From Collybiopsis luxurians FD-317 M1 (lineage: Eukaryota > Basidiomycota > Agaricomycetes > Agaricales > Omphalotaceae): DNA of 64,000 nucleotides. The stretch is from positions 344,626-408,625 of the forward strand of contig KN834799.1 in the NCBI GenBank assembly GCA_000827265.1, given 5' to 3'. Below, in pieces: positions 47,807-60,169 of this stretch. A model generated the notes under the pieces. That model made no database searches and was not told where the DNA came from. It saw nothing but the letters and a program-made list of their open reading frames with translations. Position 1 is the stretch's first letter, and each line of letters starts with the position of its first letter. The translations under genes and the position numbers were made by a program.

Positions 47807-49925
47807 ATGTCCTTCAACAGCACTACTACTCTGTTTTCACCGCCCTCGCCAAGTACCCCATTCCACACTACGAATGGGACCTTGAATGGCAACTTTGCGA
47901 TAATAGAACAAGAACTGGTTTCTTCGACGGAAGAGATTCTGGCTACCTGCTCACAGTAGATGGTACCTTGCTTTTTATACAGTGCTGTTAATCTGACTTT
48001 TTCGACAGGTTTAGGATTCTGGTGCTAGGAAAGGTCAGTCTAAAAAGTTTATGGAGAGGATACACGAAAGCCAAAATACATTTTAGTCTGGAGCTGGTAA
48101 ATCATCCTTGATCAATGCGACTTTCAATGTCGACGATGCACATGTGTCACACGAGCAGTCAGGAGTGTCCGACATCAACCAGGAAATCACATCTGATCAG
48201 AACTCACGATTCATTCTCCATGACTCTCAAGGCTTTGCAGCCGGAGAAACCCAGAATTTTGCGACAGTAGAAAAATTCATCCAAGATCGGGCACAGCGAC
48301 AAGAGCTCAAAGATAGACTCCATGCAATCTGGTAAGTCACCTTTTGGACGTTTGGATTATTATTATAACCAAGTAGCGACTAGGTTCTGTATGGAAATAC
48401 CAACAGAGAATGGCGCCCTCTTCGAGACTGCGGATCAAAACTTTCTCAGACTCAAGCTTGAAAACAGTACGTGTGCTACAAAGTTTAACTTCAAGAAATA
48501 ACTGACACAGATCTCTCCCAGTTCCGGTTATCGTGGTTTTCACTAAATACGATCTTTTGATCAGAAAGTTAGAGAAGGAAGCTACGGATGATGTAGATGA
48601 TGAAGAACTGGAGAAACTTATCCACCAGAGAGCCGAGAAAATCTTCGAGGAGACTTGCGTCCAACCGCTGAGGGCTATCACTTTGACTTACTCGTATGTG
48701 AAGGTTTCCACTAAAAGTATGCGATTATCAATTTAAACAAAAAGTTTTCACTCACAAACATTTTGCTTTCAAAAGAGAATGAACACTATCGTGATACCCT
48801 TGTTAACCTCGTTGCCGAAACCAAGAATCACCTAGATGAGCGCATGTGGATCCTGTGGGCGTTGGCGCAAAGGGCTAGCCTCGACCAGAAGATTGATGCT
48901 TGCATTAAGTACGTCTTGTTTACGTCCGCTCAACTTAAGGGCGTCAGAACTGATTTTCATTCCACCTTTTTGTTTCAGAGTGGGTCGCCACAGTGAGAGA
49001 AATAGTCGTGTTAGTGAAGCATTTCGTCGTCTAAAAACTGCTATTAGAGTATTGGAAAGGTCTTGCAACCAGTCTTCACTTCCCGGGTAAATCCCTCAAC
49101 CAATGCCTTAAAATAATCCACGACGATATCATTAATGTTTGGAATTTTAATGATCCTGATCAGGTACACCTGTCATCATTCTTTTACTATGAAAGACATA
49201 TTTAATAACCTTTGTTCCCTCAGCTTTTAAAATCCGAGAACTTTAAATTGTTACTGTGCGATATGGTGGGCGACCTTGATATTAGGGACTCACATCATGC
49301 GAGAGAAACCGTGTATGTATTCTTGCTTGTTTCCTGAGATGGATTGAACTGAAATTTAGCCTAGCGCTACTGTCACCAGTATGATAGGACTTGTCACTGC
49401 CGTGATCCCAGGCGCAGTAATGATTGCGGTTCCCGCTGCCGCTGGGGCAGCCATCGCTCAATGGCTTTTTTTTGCCTACCAAGAAACGTGAGTTATTCAG
49501 GTCCAATTCATAATACTTAGTTCAACCTGTTTATACCTCATTTTTGCAGACCTGCCATCCTCCAACTATTAATGGGTTATGTGGCGGATCTAACCACTGT
49601 GCTCCAATGTTTATTCTGGATAATGCGCGCGCACGGGGAAGCAATCAAGGTGGAGCCGCGTCTCACGGAACACGCACTCTTGGCGCATACAGAAACTGGA
49701 GCCAAACAGTTCATTCATCAAAGAATTCGGTCATTTGTCACAGCTACACCTACACATAAATTTCACCAGAAAGATCTGGCTTTGAGAGAACTGATCAATA
49801 TCATCCAGAGTGTTAGGTTTAAGCCGGAAGAAGTTGGAAACGGTCAGCTATCTATGACCTTATCCGAGCCTTCGATCTCCTCTTCGCTGAGCTCAGCGAG
49901 AGGCACAATGGGCCATGAGCCCTAG
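47807..49925 (+). CDS. Membrane-associated P-loop GTPase, paralogue 3 (515 aa, 11 exons)
   Basis: Exons 47807-47955, 48009-48033, 48087-48331, 48384-48466, 48522-48716, 48776-48908, 48979-48992, 49048-49163, 49224-49312, 49365-49487 and 49550-49925; intron positions and phases are identical to paralogue 2. Motifs: 'RILVLGKSGAGKSSLINATF', 'HDSQGFAAGETQNF', 'VPVIVVFTKYDLLIRKLEK'. The hydrophobic segment reads 'TAVIPGAVMIAVPAAAGAAI'. The C-terminal helical domain starts 'LQLLMGYVADLTTVLQCLFW', and a Ser-rich tail ends 'SSARGTMGHEP'. The 14-nt exon 7 encodes only 'VGRH'. The N-terminal ~50 residues are the most divergent part between paralogues. Confidence 0.88.
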
Positions 49926-49929
49926 GCCA

Positions 49930-50640
49930 AACTCCCGGATTTATTTCTAGTTTATTGGACTACAAGCGTGTTATTAGTATACTGATAGCTAGGTTCGTGG
50001 CAGCGGTCTGCATGTTTTTTTTCTGCTTTGGTAGCATACTGTAGAGAAATGAACTTCTTCGGTTTAATATCTCTGTATCATCATTGAACCAGATCCCCTA
50101 ACCCGTACAAGTTACGTGTAAGCGCTGAAAACCACTTGTATTCGAAGTACTGAAACATCTATAACAATGGTGAACTCTTCTTTTTCCTCAACAGCTTTTG
50201 GTTCCAAGCCGGTAATAAACCTTACTTTACTAATTCAAATTCTCCAAAGATGCGGATGATCAGTGATGATCAGCATCTTCGACTTCTAGTTTGTCACGTC
50301 AGCCATTCCTCCGGTTCGAAACTATCTGCCATCTCCATCCGAGGCGCACAGACATCTTTATGATCCTTCTGTTGCGATTAGCGTATATTTCGTTTTGAAT
50401 AGCACCAACGTACATTAGTTACAACGGCGACTTGGATTCAGACTGGTGGCGGTTGGGTGGCGAAACGTAGCTTGCGTGAGTAATCTTCTACCATATCTGT
50501 CGCTACAGCTATATCGAACGTTCTTGAATTCTCAATGCCAATTGATTCTACAGCTTTTATCGACAAGCTGTTGGGTGGGTTTTTGTGCGCTATTTAAACT
50601 CTGTGTTCCTTGACTATAAATCTGGCTGTTCCCATGCTAG
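49930..50640. other. Spacer before GTPase paralogue 4, partly related to the other upstream regions
   Basis: Short similarities to 42060-42110 ('tatctctgt.tcatcat') and to 43140-43190/47690-47730 ('ctacagcttt' then 'gacaagctg') show it is part of the duplicated unit. No coding potential remains. Confidence 0.4.
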
Positions 50641-50649
50641 AAACCCCAG

Positions 50650-52843
50650 ATGCAAACGTCCATTAACTCTAGCACTTCCTTTCTTTCCCCGCCCTCGCCA
50701 ACCACCTCCACCCAGACAAATTATGGATCCTTAAATGGAAATCATGGGGCTGTAAATTCAGCAATCATTGAGCAGGAGCTGGCGTCATCAACAGAAGAGA
50801 TTTTTGCTACATGCCCGAAGTACGCGGGGTTTTATTTATGTTTCTGGCAGAATATCCCGGTCTGATCTTTCTGGTAGATTTCGAATTTTGGTTTTAGGGA
50901 AAGTAGGTCTATGGAAAATTCTGTAGAAAGTACTAGAAGTTGGACTGGGCTCTTTTAGTCTGGTGCGGGCAAGTCATCCCTAATCAATGCAACCTTCAAT
51001 GTCGACCTTGCGCATGTTTCGCACGAGCAATCTGGAGTGTCCAATATAGACGAAGAAATCACATCTGAGCAAAACTCTCGATTCATTCTCCACGACTCCC
51101 AAGGCTTTGCAGCCGGTGAAACCCAGAACTTTGAGACAGTGGAGAGATTCATCAAAGATCGGGCACAACGACCAGAGCTCAAAGATAGACTCCATGCAAT
51201 TTGGTAAGTTGCCTCTGGTTCATTGGGATTTTAGTTCTCACCTTAATGTGCTCAGGTTTTGCATGGAAATACCAACAGAGAATGGGGCCCTATTCGAAAC
51301 GGCGGATCAAAACTTTCTCAAACTTGACCTCGAAAACGGTACGTGCTCTGCAGAATTTTGACTAGCAATGTATTGATGCAGGTATTGAAGTTCCAGTCAT
51401 TGTAGTTTTTACTAAATATGATCTTTTGATCAGCAAACTCGAGAAGGAAGCTATGGATGATGTAGACGATGAAGAACTTGAGAACCTTGTCCGCCAGAGA
51501 GCCGATAGAATTTTTGAAGAGGCGTGCATCCAACCATTGAGAGCCATTACCTGCATTCACTCGTATGTGAAGGTTTCTTCAAAAAGTACGCAAGGATTAG
51601 TCGGGAACAGACTCCTCTCATTAACGATTTTTACTTTACCTTGAAACAGGGAATGATCATTACCGCGATACACTTGTAAACCTTGTCACAGAAACCAGGA
51701 ATCGGCTCGATGAACGTATGTGGGTTCTGTGGGCGATGGTACAAAGGGCTAGTGTGGACGATAAAATTAATGCTTGCGTTGCGTAAGTTGATCCAATCAG
51801 ATTGGAATGTCTGTCCTCATTAACTTTCATTGTCTTTTATCTCAGAGTGGGTCGTCGTAGTGAGAAAACTAGCCATGCCCACGGGGCATTTCGTCGTCTG
51901 AAAAAAGCTATTAGAATACTGGAGAGGCCTAGCTTCAAGTCTTCACTTCCCGGGTAAAAGCCTTAAGCAATGTTTGGATAGAATACATGACGATATAATT
52001 AAAGTGTGGAATTTCAATGATCCTCATGAGGTGTGCCTGCCATTTTTTTTTCTATTGTTCAAACTCTCACGAGCTCAGCTTCTTCAATCTCCTGACTTTA
52101 GAATCCTGCTGGGCCACATGGTGGAGGACCTTGACGAAAGGCCCTCGCCCCATGCAAGACAAGTCATGTTTGTATCTGTCCTTCTCTATCCAGTCTCCAA
52201 CTGAAAAGTAATGCAGCACCACTGTCACCAGTGCAATTGGAGTTGTCACTTCCATTATTCCAGGTGCTGTGGTGATTGCAATCCCTGCTGCCGCCGGAGT
52301 AGCCATTGCTCAATGGTTACTTTTTGCCTACCAAGAAACGTAAGATGTTCAGTTCCACTGATGATCAACTCTTGAGCCTTCAAAATGCTCATGCTTTGTT
52401 TGCAGACCTGATATCCTTCAGCTAATGATGGGATACATATGCGGTTTGTAAAATGTTTTCAATCCTCATTCAAAGTCAAATCTGATTGTCAATATCCGAC
52501 AGATTTAACAACTGTGCTCCAGTGTTTATTCTGGATTATGCGTGTGCATGGGGATGCACTTGAAGTGGAGCCGCATCTCATAGAACTTGCAATAGACGCG
52601 CACAAGGAGACTGGAGCTCAACAGTTTATCCACCGAAAAATTCGGTCCTTTATAGCAGCTACACCCACATTTAAATTGCACAAGAAAGATTTGGCGCTGG
52701 ACGAACTAGTCCAGATCATTCAGAGTGTTAGGTTCAAGCCAGAAAAGCCCTCTGGGAGCGGTAGACCGCGCGCGCTCTCTATGATATCCGATTATTCAAT
52801 TTCTTCTACCCTGAGCACAGCGGGGAGCACCATAGGTGTATGA
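50650..52843 (+). CDS. Membrane-associated P-loop GTPase, paralogue 4 (526 aa, 12 exons)
   Basis: Exons 50650-50819, 50878-50902, 50959-51203, 51256-51338, 51382-51585, 51650-51782, 51846-51859, 51915-52030, 52079-52167, 52217-52339, 52406-52443 and 52503-52843. Motifs: 'RILVLGKSGAGKSSLINATF', 'HDSQGFAAGETQNF', 'VPVIVVFTKYDLLISKLEK', hydrophobic 'SIIPGAVVIAIPAAAGVAIA'. It differs from paralogues 2 and 3 by an extra intron (52444-52502) between 'GYIC' and 'DLTTVLQCLFWIMR'. It may also gain three residues ('GIE') by using the CAG acceptor at 51379-51381; the AAG at 51390 is an alternative. The tail ends 'SSTLSTAGSTIGV'. Confidence 0.87.
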
Positions 52844-53444
52844 GCCCCCGACCTAACCCTCGGGTTTATTTAGTTTAGTTTATTGAGTTGGAAGCGTATT
52901 GTTCATGTACTGATAGTCAAGAGTATTATGATGTAGTAACTTCAGTTCGTGAGCGCGGCTCAAAAGATATTAACAATGCTTTTGTGGGATGTGATCTGTT
53001 ACGCGAAGAGCTTCCGGAGTTAGAGAGAGAAACATGAAACGTGCCCACACAGGAGAAAGAGTAACTGCAAGAAGTAGATTTGAAAACTTAAAAATGAGAT
53101 GCATTGCTTCATATTGCCCTATTTACCCTTTTGTAATGGCCAGTGGCAAAATCGGAGCTTGGAAGTAATATTTGAGTCATCAGCTCTATATTACACGCAT
53201 CTTTGAGTGCAAAAGCCGGTGAAAGAACAAGTTGAAGAGGGGTCAAGGCATAAGTGCGGCGATCATGAGCTCCTTGAAATTACCGATCATTTTGAACTCG
53301 TTTCGAACCCACAGTTGACCAAAATACAAAGAATAAATATACAGAGATTTTCACGATGACAGAGAAAAGAGGAACAACTACCTAATGCCCTGAATCTTTA
53401 CAGCCTTGTTTCTCACCTTTGACTTTACGGCGGTGTAATCTTAT

Positions 53445-55370
53445 TCAGTCACTCGCATTGACAACATCAAGCCTAGGCAGCGGTTTTTCTGAAAGGGCAC
53501 GGAGAGCTCGAGAGCCAGAAGGTTCATCGTTATCGACATAAGTTGGTGGAAGCTCCACGACCTCTGCACCTTCTCCTGGCATCGGAGTAATAATCCTTCC
53601 TCCATCTTGATGCCTGAAGAAATACTGGGTTACTGAAGGAGTACGTTCAGCACTGGTGGGTCCGACCGCCGGGTCTACTCTTCTTCCTTCCCTTTCTCCT
53701 CCTCCGTATCCGTACTGCGTCATCGAAGAACCTCGACTACAGAAAAGACAAGGATAATTAACCGGTAACGACTTGAGTCAATAAAAAAAAATAAAGAAAA
53801 CCAACCTTATTTTTGTATTATCAACGTTTTCCACTTGTCGATTGTGCCAGGGACCGACATCCACAGAGACAATTGAGCCTGTCCGACTGGGCCAGTATTT
53901 TCTGTACATGAGTGTGACCGCAACGAGGAATATTCCCCCAAATAGACCTCCTACTCCTGCTCCGGCCGCGATAGCGTGAGCTTTCTTTTTCAGTCTACAT
54001 ATAGAGTAGATTAAGTACCAGGGTAATTTGAATAGCATCAATGATCTTACACTGTATCGGGAGCCAGGCAGGCGTCGACATTGGATCTTCCAACGCCCAT
54101 GGGTCCGTTCGCCCATATAAGCCCTTCTGAACTGACTAGTGAGAGGAAGAATGGCATAGCTCGAGACTAAAGAGATAGATCGATCAAATATCTTGAGGAA
54201 TAGGTAAGAGAGAGGAGGATGCTAGACGTACCAATGAGACTGTCCAAACGATCGGATCCATAGTATGAGATGTGATGTTGTAGGGAGGATGATTTGGTGG
54301 GGAGACCTGCACGGATGATGAGTCATTGGAAAGAGAGAGGAGAGCTTTCTATCCTAACCGTCAAAGTAAACGGCGGCGTTCCATTCAACGGCTTTATCGA
54401 TACGTCGTCGCACTTGCATAAAAGCGGTCCATCAGTCAAAGAACATCCACCAGCAAAAGGTATACTCACTTGATTGATGAACCCGTTCTGCGACATCGGT
54501 CCACCATCTACTGTACCCTGGATGCCGAGGATCTGATTCTCCGATGGCATGGTCAAGTTTTTACAGGTAGGATTGGCCACGGTCGTATTTTGAATCATTG
54601 TGAAGATGACTTGACAGCCGCCCGGAAGGCCGTTAGAGTCGTACTGCGAAACGGAAGGGTCAGACATTCAGACTATGAGGTCGAGGAAGTGGGTATGGAC
54701 TCATACCATGCATATCTGATACTGAGTATTGGTAAAGTTGTAACGTTAGAGGCCAAGGTATGAATGATAGTAAGACATTTGCGTACCTGAGTGCCTGGGG
54801 CAAAAGGGACTGTGAAATCAAAGAATAAGTTTCCATCTCCGGCGTCACCACCTTGGCCAGCATCGATGATGAATGGGAATATAAAGTTTCTAATTATCAC
54901 CAAAGCGCGCTATCGGTCTCAATAAATCTTGACTGGATGACTCAATATGAAGACCTACGACGTTAGGACCTGGAAAGAATACGGAGCGACGGGATTCTGT
55001 CTGTAATTACGTGGAAGAGACAAACGAGTAATGTGGTGAGAGGCAGGTTAAAAACAACCTGAACGGAAATTATAATCACCCGATTGCACTTTGACGTCCC
55101 CATATGAGACGAACTGTCTCGCACTGTTCTGATGATTATAATCTACTGTTAGTAACAATGATGCGCTTTCTGATACTTCGAGCGCGCTCACCGGTAACAG
55201 GTGTTTTCCCATAGCTGAAGAAAAATCCCTAGTAAGGTGAGTCAATTAAAATGGGGACATTGAGCAATGGGACGGCGCACCGGCTCAATGAATGGAACAA
55301 CCTCTCCAACTGCGGAATCCAGCAACCAAGAAACCCCTAATAAAAATACGATCGCGGTTAAGTGAGCCAT
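53445..55370 (-). CDS. Type I single-pass membrane protein, unknown function
   Basis: A signal peptide ('MAHLTAIVFLLGVSWLLDSA', ATG at 55370) is followed by in-frame exon blocks 'GFFFSYGKTPVT', 'VDYNHQNSARQFVSYGDVKV', 'ESRRSVFFPGPNV', 'IIRNFIFPFIIDAGQGGDAG', and a Cys-containing ectodomain ('GGCQVIFTMIQNTTVANPTC', 'GGCSLTDGPLLCKCDD'). A membrane helix ('GAGVGGLFGGIFLVAVTLMY') then leads to a cytoplasmic tail with 'YRKYWPSR' and a Pro/Gly/Ser-rich end 'RALSEKPLPRLDVVNASD', stop at 53445. The layout resembles the fungal ectodomain-TM-tail proteins of wall-sensor type, but I know no exact family. Several middle splice sites, around 54100-54300, are not fixed. Confidence 0.65.
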
Positions 55371-55379
55371 CGAGGCCAC

Positions 55380-57205
55380 GGAAAAGGGAAAGGAGCGACT
55401 GGAAAAGAGAAAACACTAGAAATTGAAGACTAGCTTCGTGGAACGAAACAAGAAGGGGAAGAAGTTCACAGGATCTGCAGTAGCCGGGTCTTTTATTGCC
55501 TGAGATGTGAGGGAGACGCATGGAAACTAGAGTCAGCAAACAATACATACATTTTCCGACATCAATCATCTACGAGTATGCATACAATTGATTATCTGTA
55601 TAAACTGTGAGTGTAGAATTAAACGGAGACTCACTGTAGCATAGCCATCCATCTGCATCCGTCTCCAGGTACAAACTCGAAAGAATACCGACAGAATCGA
55701 AGGCAGGTAGATACATAGACTTGGTACGGACTGTGCCTTTGTCCCTAGGCGGCTGTGGAGGCTCTTGTTCAGCCGCTACGCCTGACGTTGATATATTATC
55801 ATGTACCGGTGTCCAACGCTACTTGATTCTGTTAGAGCCTCCAATCGAGAGTCGCAGTACAAACGGCTGAAAATGGCCAATGAAATACGCTCTTGCGCGC
55901 CGGAAATAAACCGAGATGATATCGACACAAAGATATTGGAAGAACACGCAGATAGGGATTCGTGGTATTAGGATTGAATTGAGCGTAAGTGCAAACCTGG
56001 GCTGTGCTATAATGACTTACATACAATAAGCATTTCCATTACGAGGTACTAAGTACCGAATGAGAGAGAAGTAGAATCAACCAGTGATGAAACTGTGATG
56101 TAACAAATCAACGACTGACACTAGATCACTGGGGAGCTGGTCTGTGGTGGTAGCCTTAGAAATAATCGGTATACGGAAGGGATCGCTGGGCATTGCTGGA
56201 GGTGGAGCTTTGGAGGGAGTCTGCATGTTACAAAGCTTGGAATAAGGATCTTAAAGACTTGTTGATACTGCGAAGCATATACCAAAGCAAATAAGAGAGA
56301 CGGGAAGTGTCACGTTCAAGGATACTGATCGTCGTACCTCAATTTAAGGCGGTGGTTAGTTCCACTCGCGCTCCTCTTTAACGCCTAGCACATTTTTCAT
56401 CTTCGCTCTCGATCAATCATAAAATACCCGACGACTTGGTAAGAGTCTGTATTCATGGTTGAGCTATCAACGAAGTTGAGGAACATCGCGGAAGCGCATC
56501 ATACCTGTGTTCTTCAACTCTTGAGAAAGGAACGATCGCTTTACAAGCCAAGCGACGAGTGACTTGACATCTGTAATCAAATATGTCAGTGGTTCTTCTT
56601 CAATTTTCGGGTGAGAGAATAGCATTTGGCATTCTCAGTGAGGCCCGCCCTCGGAATTGTGCCTAGCTCTAGCGCATTTCCAAACTGGTTTGCTATTTAC
56701 TTGCTTTCTCTTCCATTTGTCACGCAGATGACGACTCACTGAAAAGTTCGAGTGTTTGATTGACCCGTCGAAATCGACACACCGCACCTCGACTTGGCGG
56801 CTTAACGGAGGTAATGGATAGTGAAATCAGCAAAGACATTTTGACTAGACCCCTCTGCTAGAGGCTTCGAATAGAGGGCAATGCCGAGAAGATAGACATA
56901 TTTGCAGTGGACGGTTTGAATTAGTTTCTTCGAAGCGAGGTGCGCAAGGAAGCAGACCTTCAGACACTTGGTGCCTCCAGAGCTGACCTAGCCCGCAAAA
57001 TATATATGATGGAGCACTTCAATATGAGTCTGGCGCTGCATTGAGTTCCAAAGTACGGTGAGATCCACTGGATGGGTGAAGGGTGCATGAAATCGCTAAA
57101 AATCAGCGATTTTCTCTAGTAGCTTCGTTAGTTTGTATTCACAGTTCAGTTTTGAGGATTCGTATATTTGGTTTCAAAGTTATTCACAAGGTGTAAAGGG
57201 CGGAG
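55380..57205. other. Intergenic, nothing recognised
   Basis: Promoter space between two divergent genes plus unassigned sequence. No motif, repeat or RNA gene seen. Confidence 0.4.
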
Positions 57206-57212
57206 CGGATCA

Positions 57213-57926
57213 TGGTCGACGTTCAGATTAAAGCCTCGGTATCGAAGGTACTATCTCATCTAATCGTCGTCACCGCGCTACTCGCTTACCCGTAAGTTGC
57301 TTCCCGACATCCATGTCCACTTCGATGACAGAACTCGTCAGTGCTGCGCAATTATGACGATCTGAAACGTCTTTCTGCTTCTCTCTATACTCGGGACCGA
57401 AATCTCTGCTTCTCTTCTGCTTGCAAGAACGTTATTCCCAATGATGTGAACGACCTATTGCCATTCTGGAGGGACAGTGATGTGCAGAATCTATAGTCGG
57501 CAATTGAGAGCGTGATTTCTTGTTGGACTTTGGAAAATTCTTTTGTTTTGGGAGCTCTTTTGGGCCCTCATGCTCCGGTTTTACATTCGCGACTCGCCTA
57601 TCAAACTCATTCTCTCATCTTTACGTGCGGTAATAGTATCCATCTTCCAATCCTGTTTGTATTCGTTGGGATTTTCTCCTAGTGAAAGACTGCGGCTGTC
57701 CCAGTTTGTTTTCAACCGGCAAGAGTCTGAATAGTCTTATCGAATTATTCTTCTCCTGCTGCGATCTCCATGAGGGCGTCAAATCTTGCTCCATTGATCA
57801 CTTTTTCCCCGCGTCTATATCGCAATGGCTCAGCTATGTCATCCACGGCCAAACTAAGGCAAGTTCATCTATTCCTGGTAGCTCGAGTATGTCCGGCCCA
57901 CCGAATGAGACACAAATGGAGGCCTG
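57213..57926 (+). pseudogene. Unknown Cys-containing protein gene with one in-frame stop
   Basis: A first exon reads 'MVDVQIKASVSKVLSHLIVV' and ends at a GTAAGT donor (57292). The next block runs 'VLRNYDDLKRLSASLYTRDR' through 'LLPFWRDSDVQNL', hits TAG at 57494-57496, and goes on in the same frame with 'SAIESVISCWTLENSFVLGA'. A GT...AG intron at about 57629-57682 then joins 'LIFTC' to 'VKDCGCPSLFSTGKSLNSLI', followed by 'FFSCCDLHEGVKSCSIDHFF' and a stop at 57926. All other joins keep frame, so the TAG (likely from CAG, Gln) looks like a single recent nonsense change. Family unknown. A sequencing error or readthrough would be alternatives. Confidence 0.5.
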
Positions 57927-57929
57927 AAC

Positions 57930-59055
57930 AACGGTACTAGACTACTAGTCACAGGGTCCAGCAAACGCTAAACGACACCCTCGCAATTCCGCAGCCGTGT
58001 CGAGCTGTTGTCGCGTCCCTAGCCTATGATCGTTGGATCCTCCGGACTGTCATGGACATGCAGTCGATGTTTCCCGTCGTTTCTATCACCCTTTACGCTG
58101 TGACCTCCGACGCCAATTTTAGCTTGGGCTCTGACTTACACCCGCGTGCATCGCCGGTCGATTTCCAATCCCCAGATTCGGCACTCTACTTTGTGTTCTC
58201 GTAAATGGACAGATATGCGATTTGGTTGGTCGGTCGGTTGGGTAGGTGGCTCAATATTCCAACGCAGAATTGGTCATGCCAATCGTTTCAGTACGAGTTG
58301 TAGGTCAGTGCCTTTCGTCCCTCTAATCTGCTTCGCGTCTGATGGAACGGTCCCATCATTTCTTCTAGTTCGGAGAAAATGGATTTGTTAACATGTCATG
58401 CCAGTCAACTTACTGGAATCAATTCATTCATCGGTAGCATGCAGTTGAAGAAGTTCACAATGGTAAGAATTTACGGAACTGTCGGTTTGGTGTCGATCTT
58501 CCCTCCAAGATCGGCAAGCTGCAGACACCGATACTTGAAAGTACAACAGAGTAAATAATTCTGTAAGTAGTAATGATCCAAAGAGCTGAGCTGTACGAAA
58601 GCTTTGAAATAACTGAATCAAATGAGGTCGTATCGGAAACAATCGCAGCCTTTTCCCTTTTCTTTACTTGCTGGAGTCCCTCAAAAAAAAAGACTATATT
58701 ATTTTCGTACAAGCTGCGTTTTTGATTCAACGGATCTGGATGCAGTGTCCAATGACTGCTAGACCGGTAAAAGACAGCAATATCGTTCCTCATTAAAGCA
58801 ATCATATACGGGTTCGATATGTACTGCAGAAACTATATACAGATTTATATACATTAAGTATCGTAGCATCAGCGACGGTGGTAAAGGTAGTTCTTCATCT
58901 ACTTTTCAAGTTAAGTCATCACTCCAAAGGCGAGTGAATGTCGTCAATATTCAAATAGTTGAGTATAGTAAAGCAAGAAATTGAGCAAATGTCAAGGCAT
59001 CACAAGGTTGGTAATGTTACGACCTTTGTTCACGCCCCCAATGAGAACTGAATTG
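57930..59055. other. Intergenic, nothing recognised
   Basis: 3' flanks of the neighbouring genes. A frame continuing 'QQTLNDTLAIPQPCRAVVAS' after 57958 might be a remnant but has no support. Confidence 0.35.
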
Positions 59056-59059
59056 TATC

Positions 59060-60168
59060 CTACAAGAAGCCCGCATTCATTTTGCATTTATTAGTTGTCT
59101 GGTGTCTGTTGAGATCACTCTTGTTGGTGAATGAGGCTTCAATATCCTGGCATATAGTGCAATGGAAGGGCTTCTCGCCCCTGTGCCGGCGCAAATGATC
59201 TTACAGAATGACGCAAAATCAGTTGATAATCGATGCAGAGCAAATAGAATCGAATCTGAACCTTTGTACGTGTGTTTGAAGGTGAATCCGACGCCAAGTT
59301 CAATGCATCTCTTGTCAGGACAATGGAAACGTGATAGTTTCACTACGCCACTCTCTCGATCGACTTTACGCCGGATACGTGCTGCTTTTACAATGGCAAT
59401 GGAACTAACGCTTCGACCTTCTTGTTGCGCAGGCTTCGCAGGAGCGCTCCGAGGACAGTGTGGCTGATCATCCATTGGGGAGACTATCAGTGGCGAAGGA
59501 AGAGAATCTGCGAGGCCGTAATCATTGTAGGAAAGAGAAGAATTATTCTCTTCGGCCAAAAACTGGTGCTCGTGATTGGCGTTGATTGTGCTACCTTCCA
59601 CTGGACTCCCCAAAAATCGATGACAATCCAGCAAGCGCTGGGGAAACAAATTGGCAGAATTCTCCTTGACAACACCAAACTGAGGCTCAATCGGCATTTC
59701 CAACCACGCAGGCCAGGAGTTTGAAGCTGGCACTAGATCCTCTCGAGGCACCGACGGGAAAGGAGATGCGAGATTCTCAAGACTGAGGTTTGTTTCGAGC
59801 CCGAATATACCGTGCGGGGAGGTAGAGTTGACGCCTTCAATAGGTGATAATTGATAGTTCATTGATAATGAAGACGACGCGGGTACGGAGCAATCGATGT
59901 TTCGGTGTTCTGAGACGCCATTAGACCAGCAGGCTTGCATGCTCAATCCTCCGCCACCAAAATCGGGGTAAACCTCAACTTGAACACTTGCTTCGGTTGA
60001 CCAGCGATGGTCGGTACTGACTGGCCTCGAGGAATCATAGTCATAAATCCGGTCAAACGAGCTTGGAATTGTTTGCAGTGGCGGCGACCATGGTGCGACG
60101 AAAGAAGATTTGTTTTCCGTGGAGAAGGGAGCCTTGGGGACGATCAAAGTGCTGGGACGGTAGGCCAT
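59060..60168 (-). CDS. C2H2 zinc-finger putative transcription factor (348 aa)
   Basis: Exons 60168-59262 and 59199-59060 join in frame. The splice restores two C-terminal C2H2 fingers. The first is 'FHCPDKRCIELGVGF', then 'YKDHLRRH'. The second is 'FHCTICQDIEASFTNKSDLN' and 'RHQTTN', with the linker 'RGEKP' between. Unspliced, the second finger is lost. The N-terminal ~250 residues are Ser/Pro-rich and probably disordered. A basic stretch ('AARIRRKVDRES') before the fingers may act as a nuclear signal. The two-finger C-terminal arrangement is common in mushroom regulators; targets are unknown. Confidence 0.78.
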
Positions 60169-60169
60169 A

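Noticed and set aside
27215..52843. GTPases as AIG1/GIMAP or IRG orthologues
   Set aside because: Only the general G-domain motifs are shared; no family-specific box is visible, so I keep the comparison as an analogy, not an assignment.
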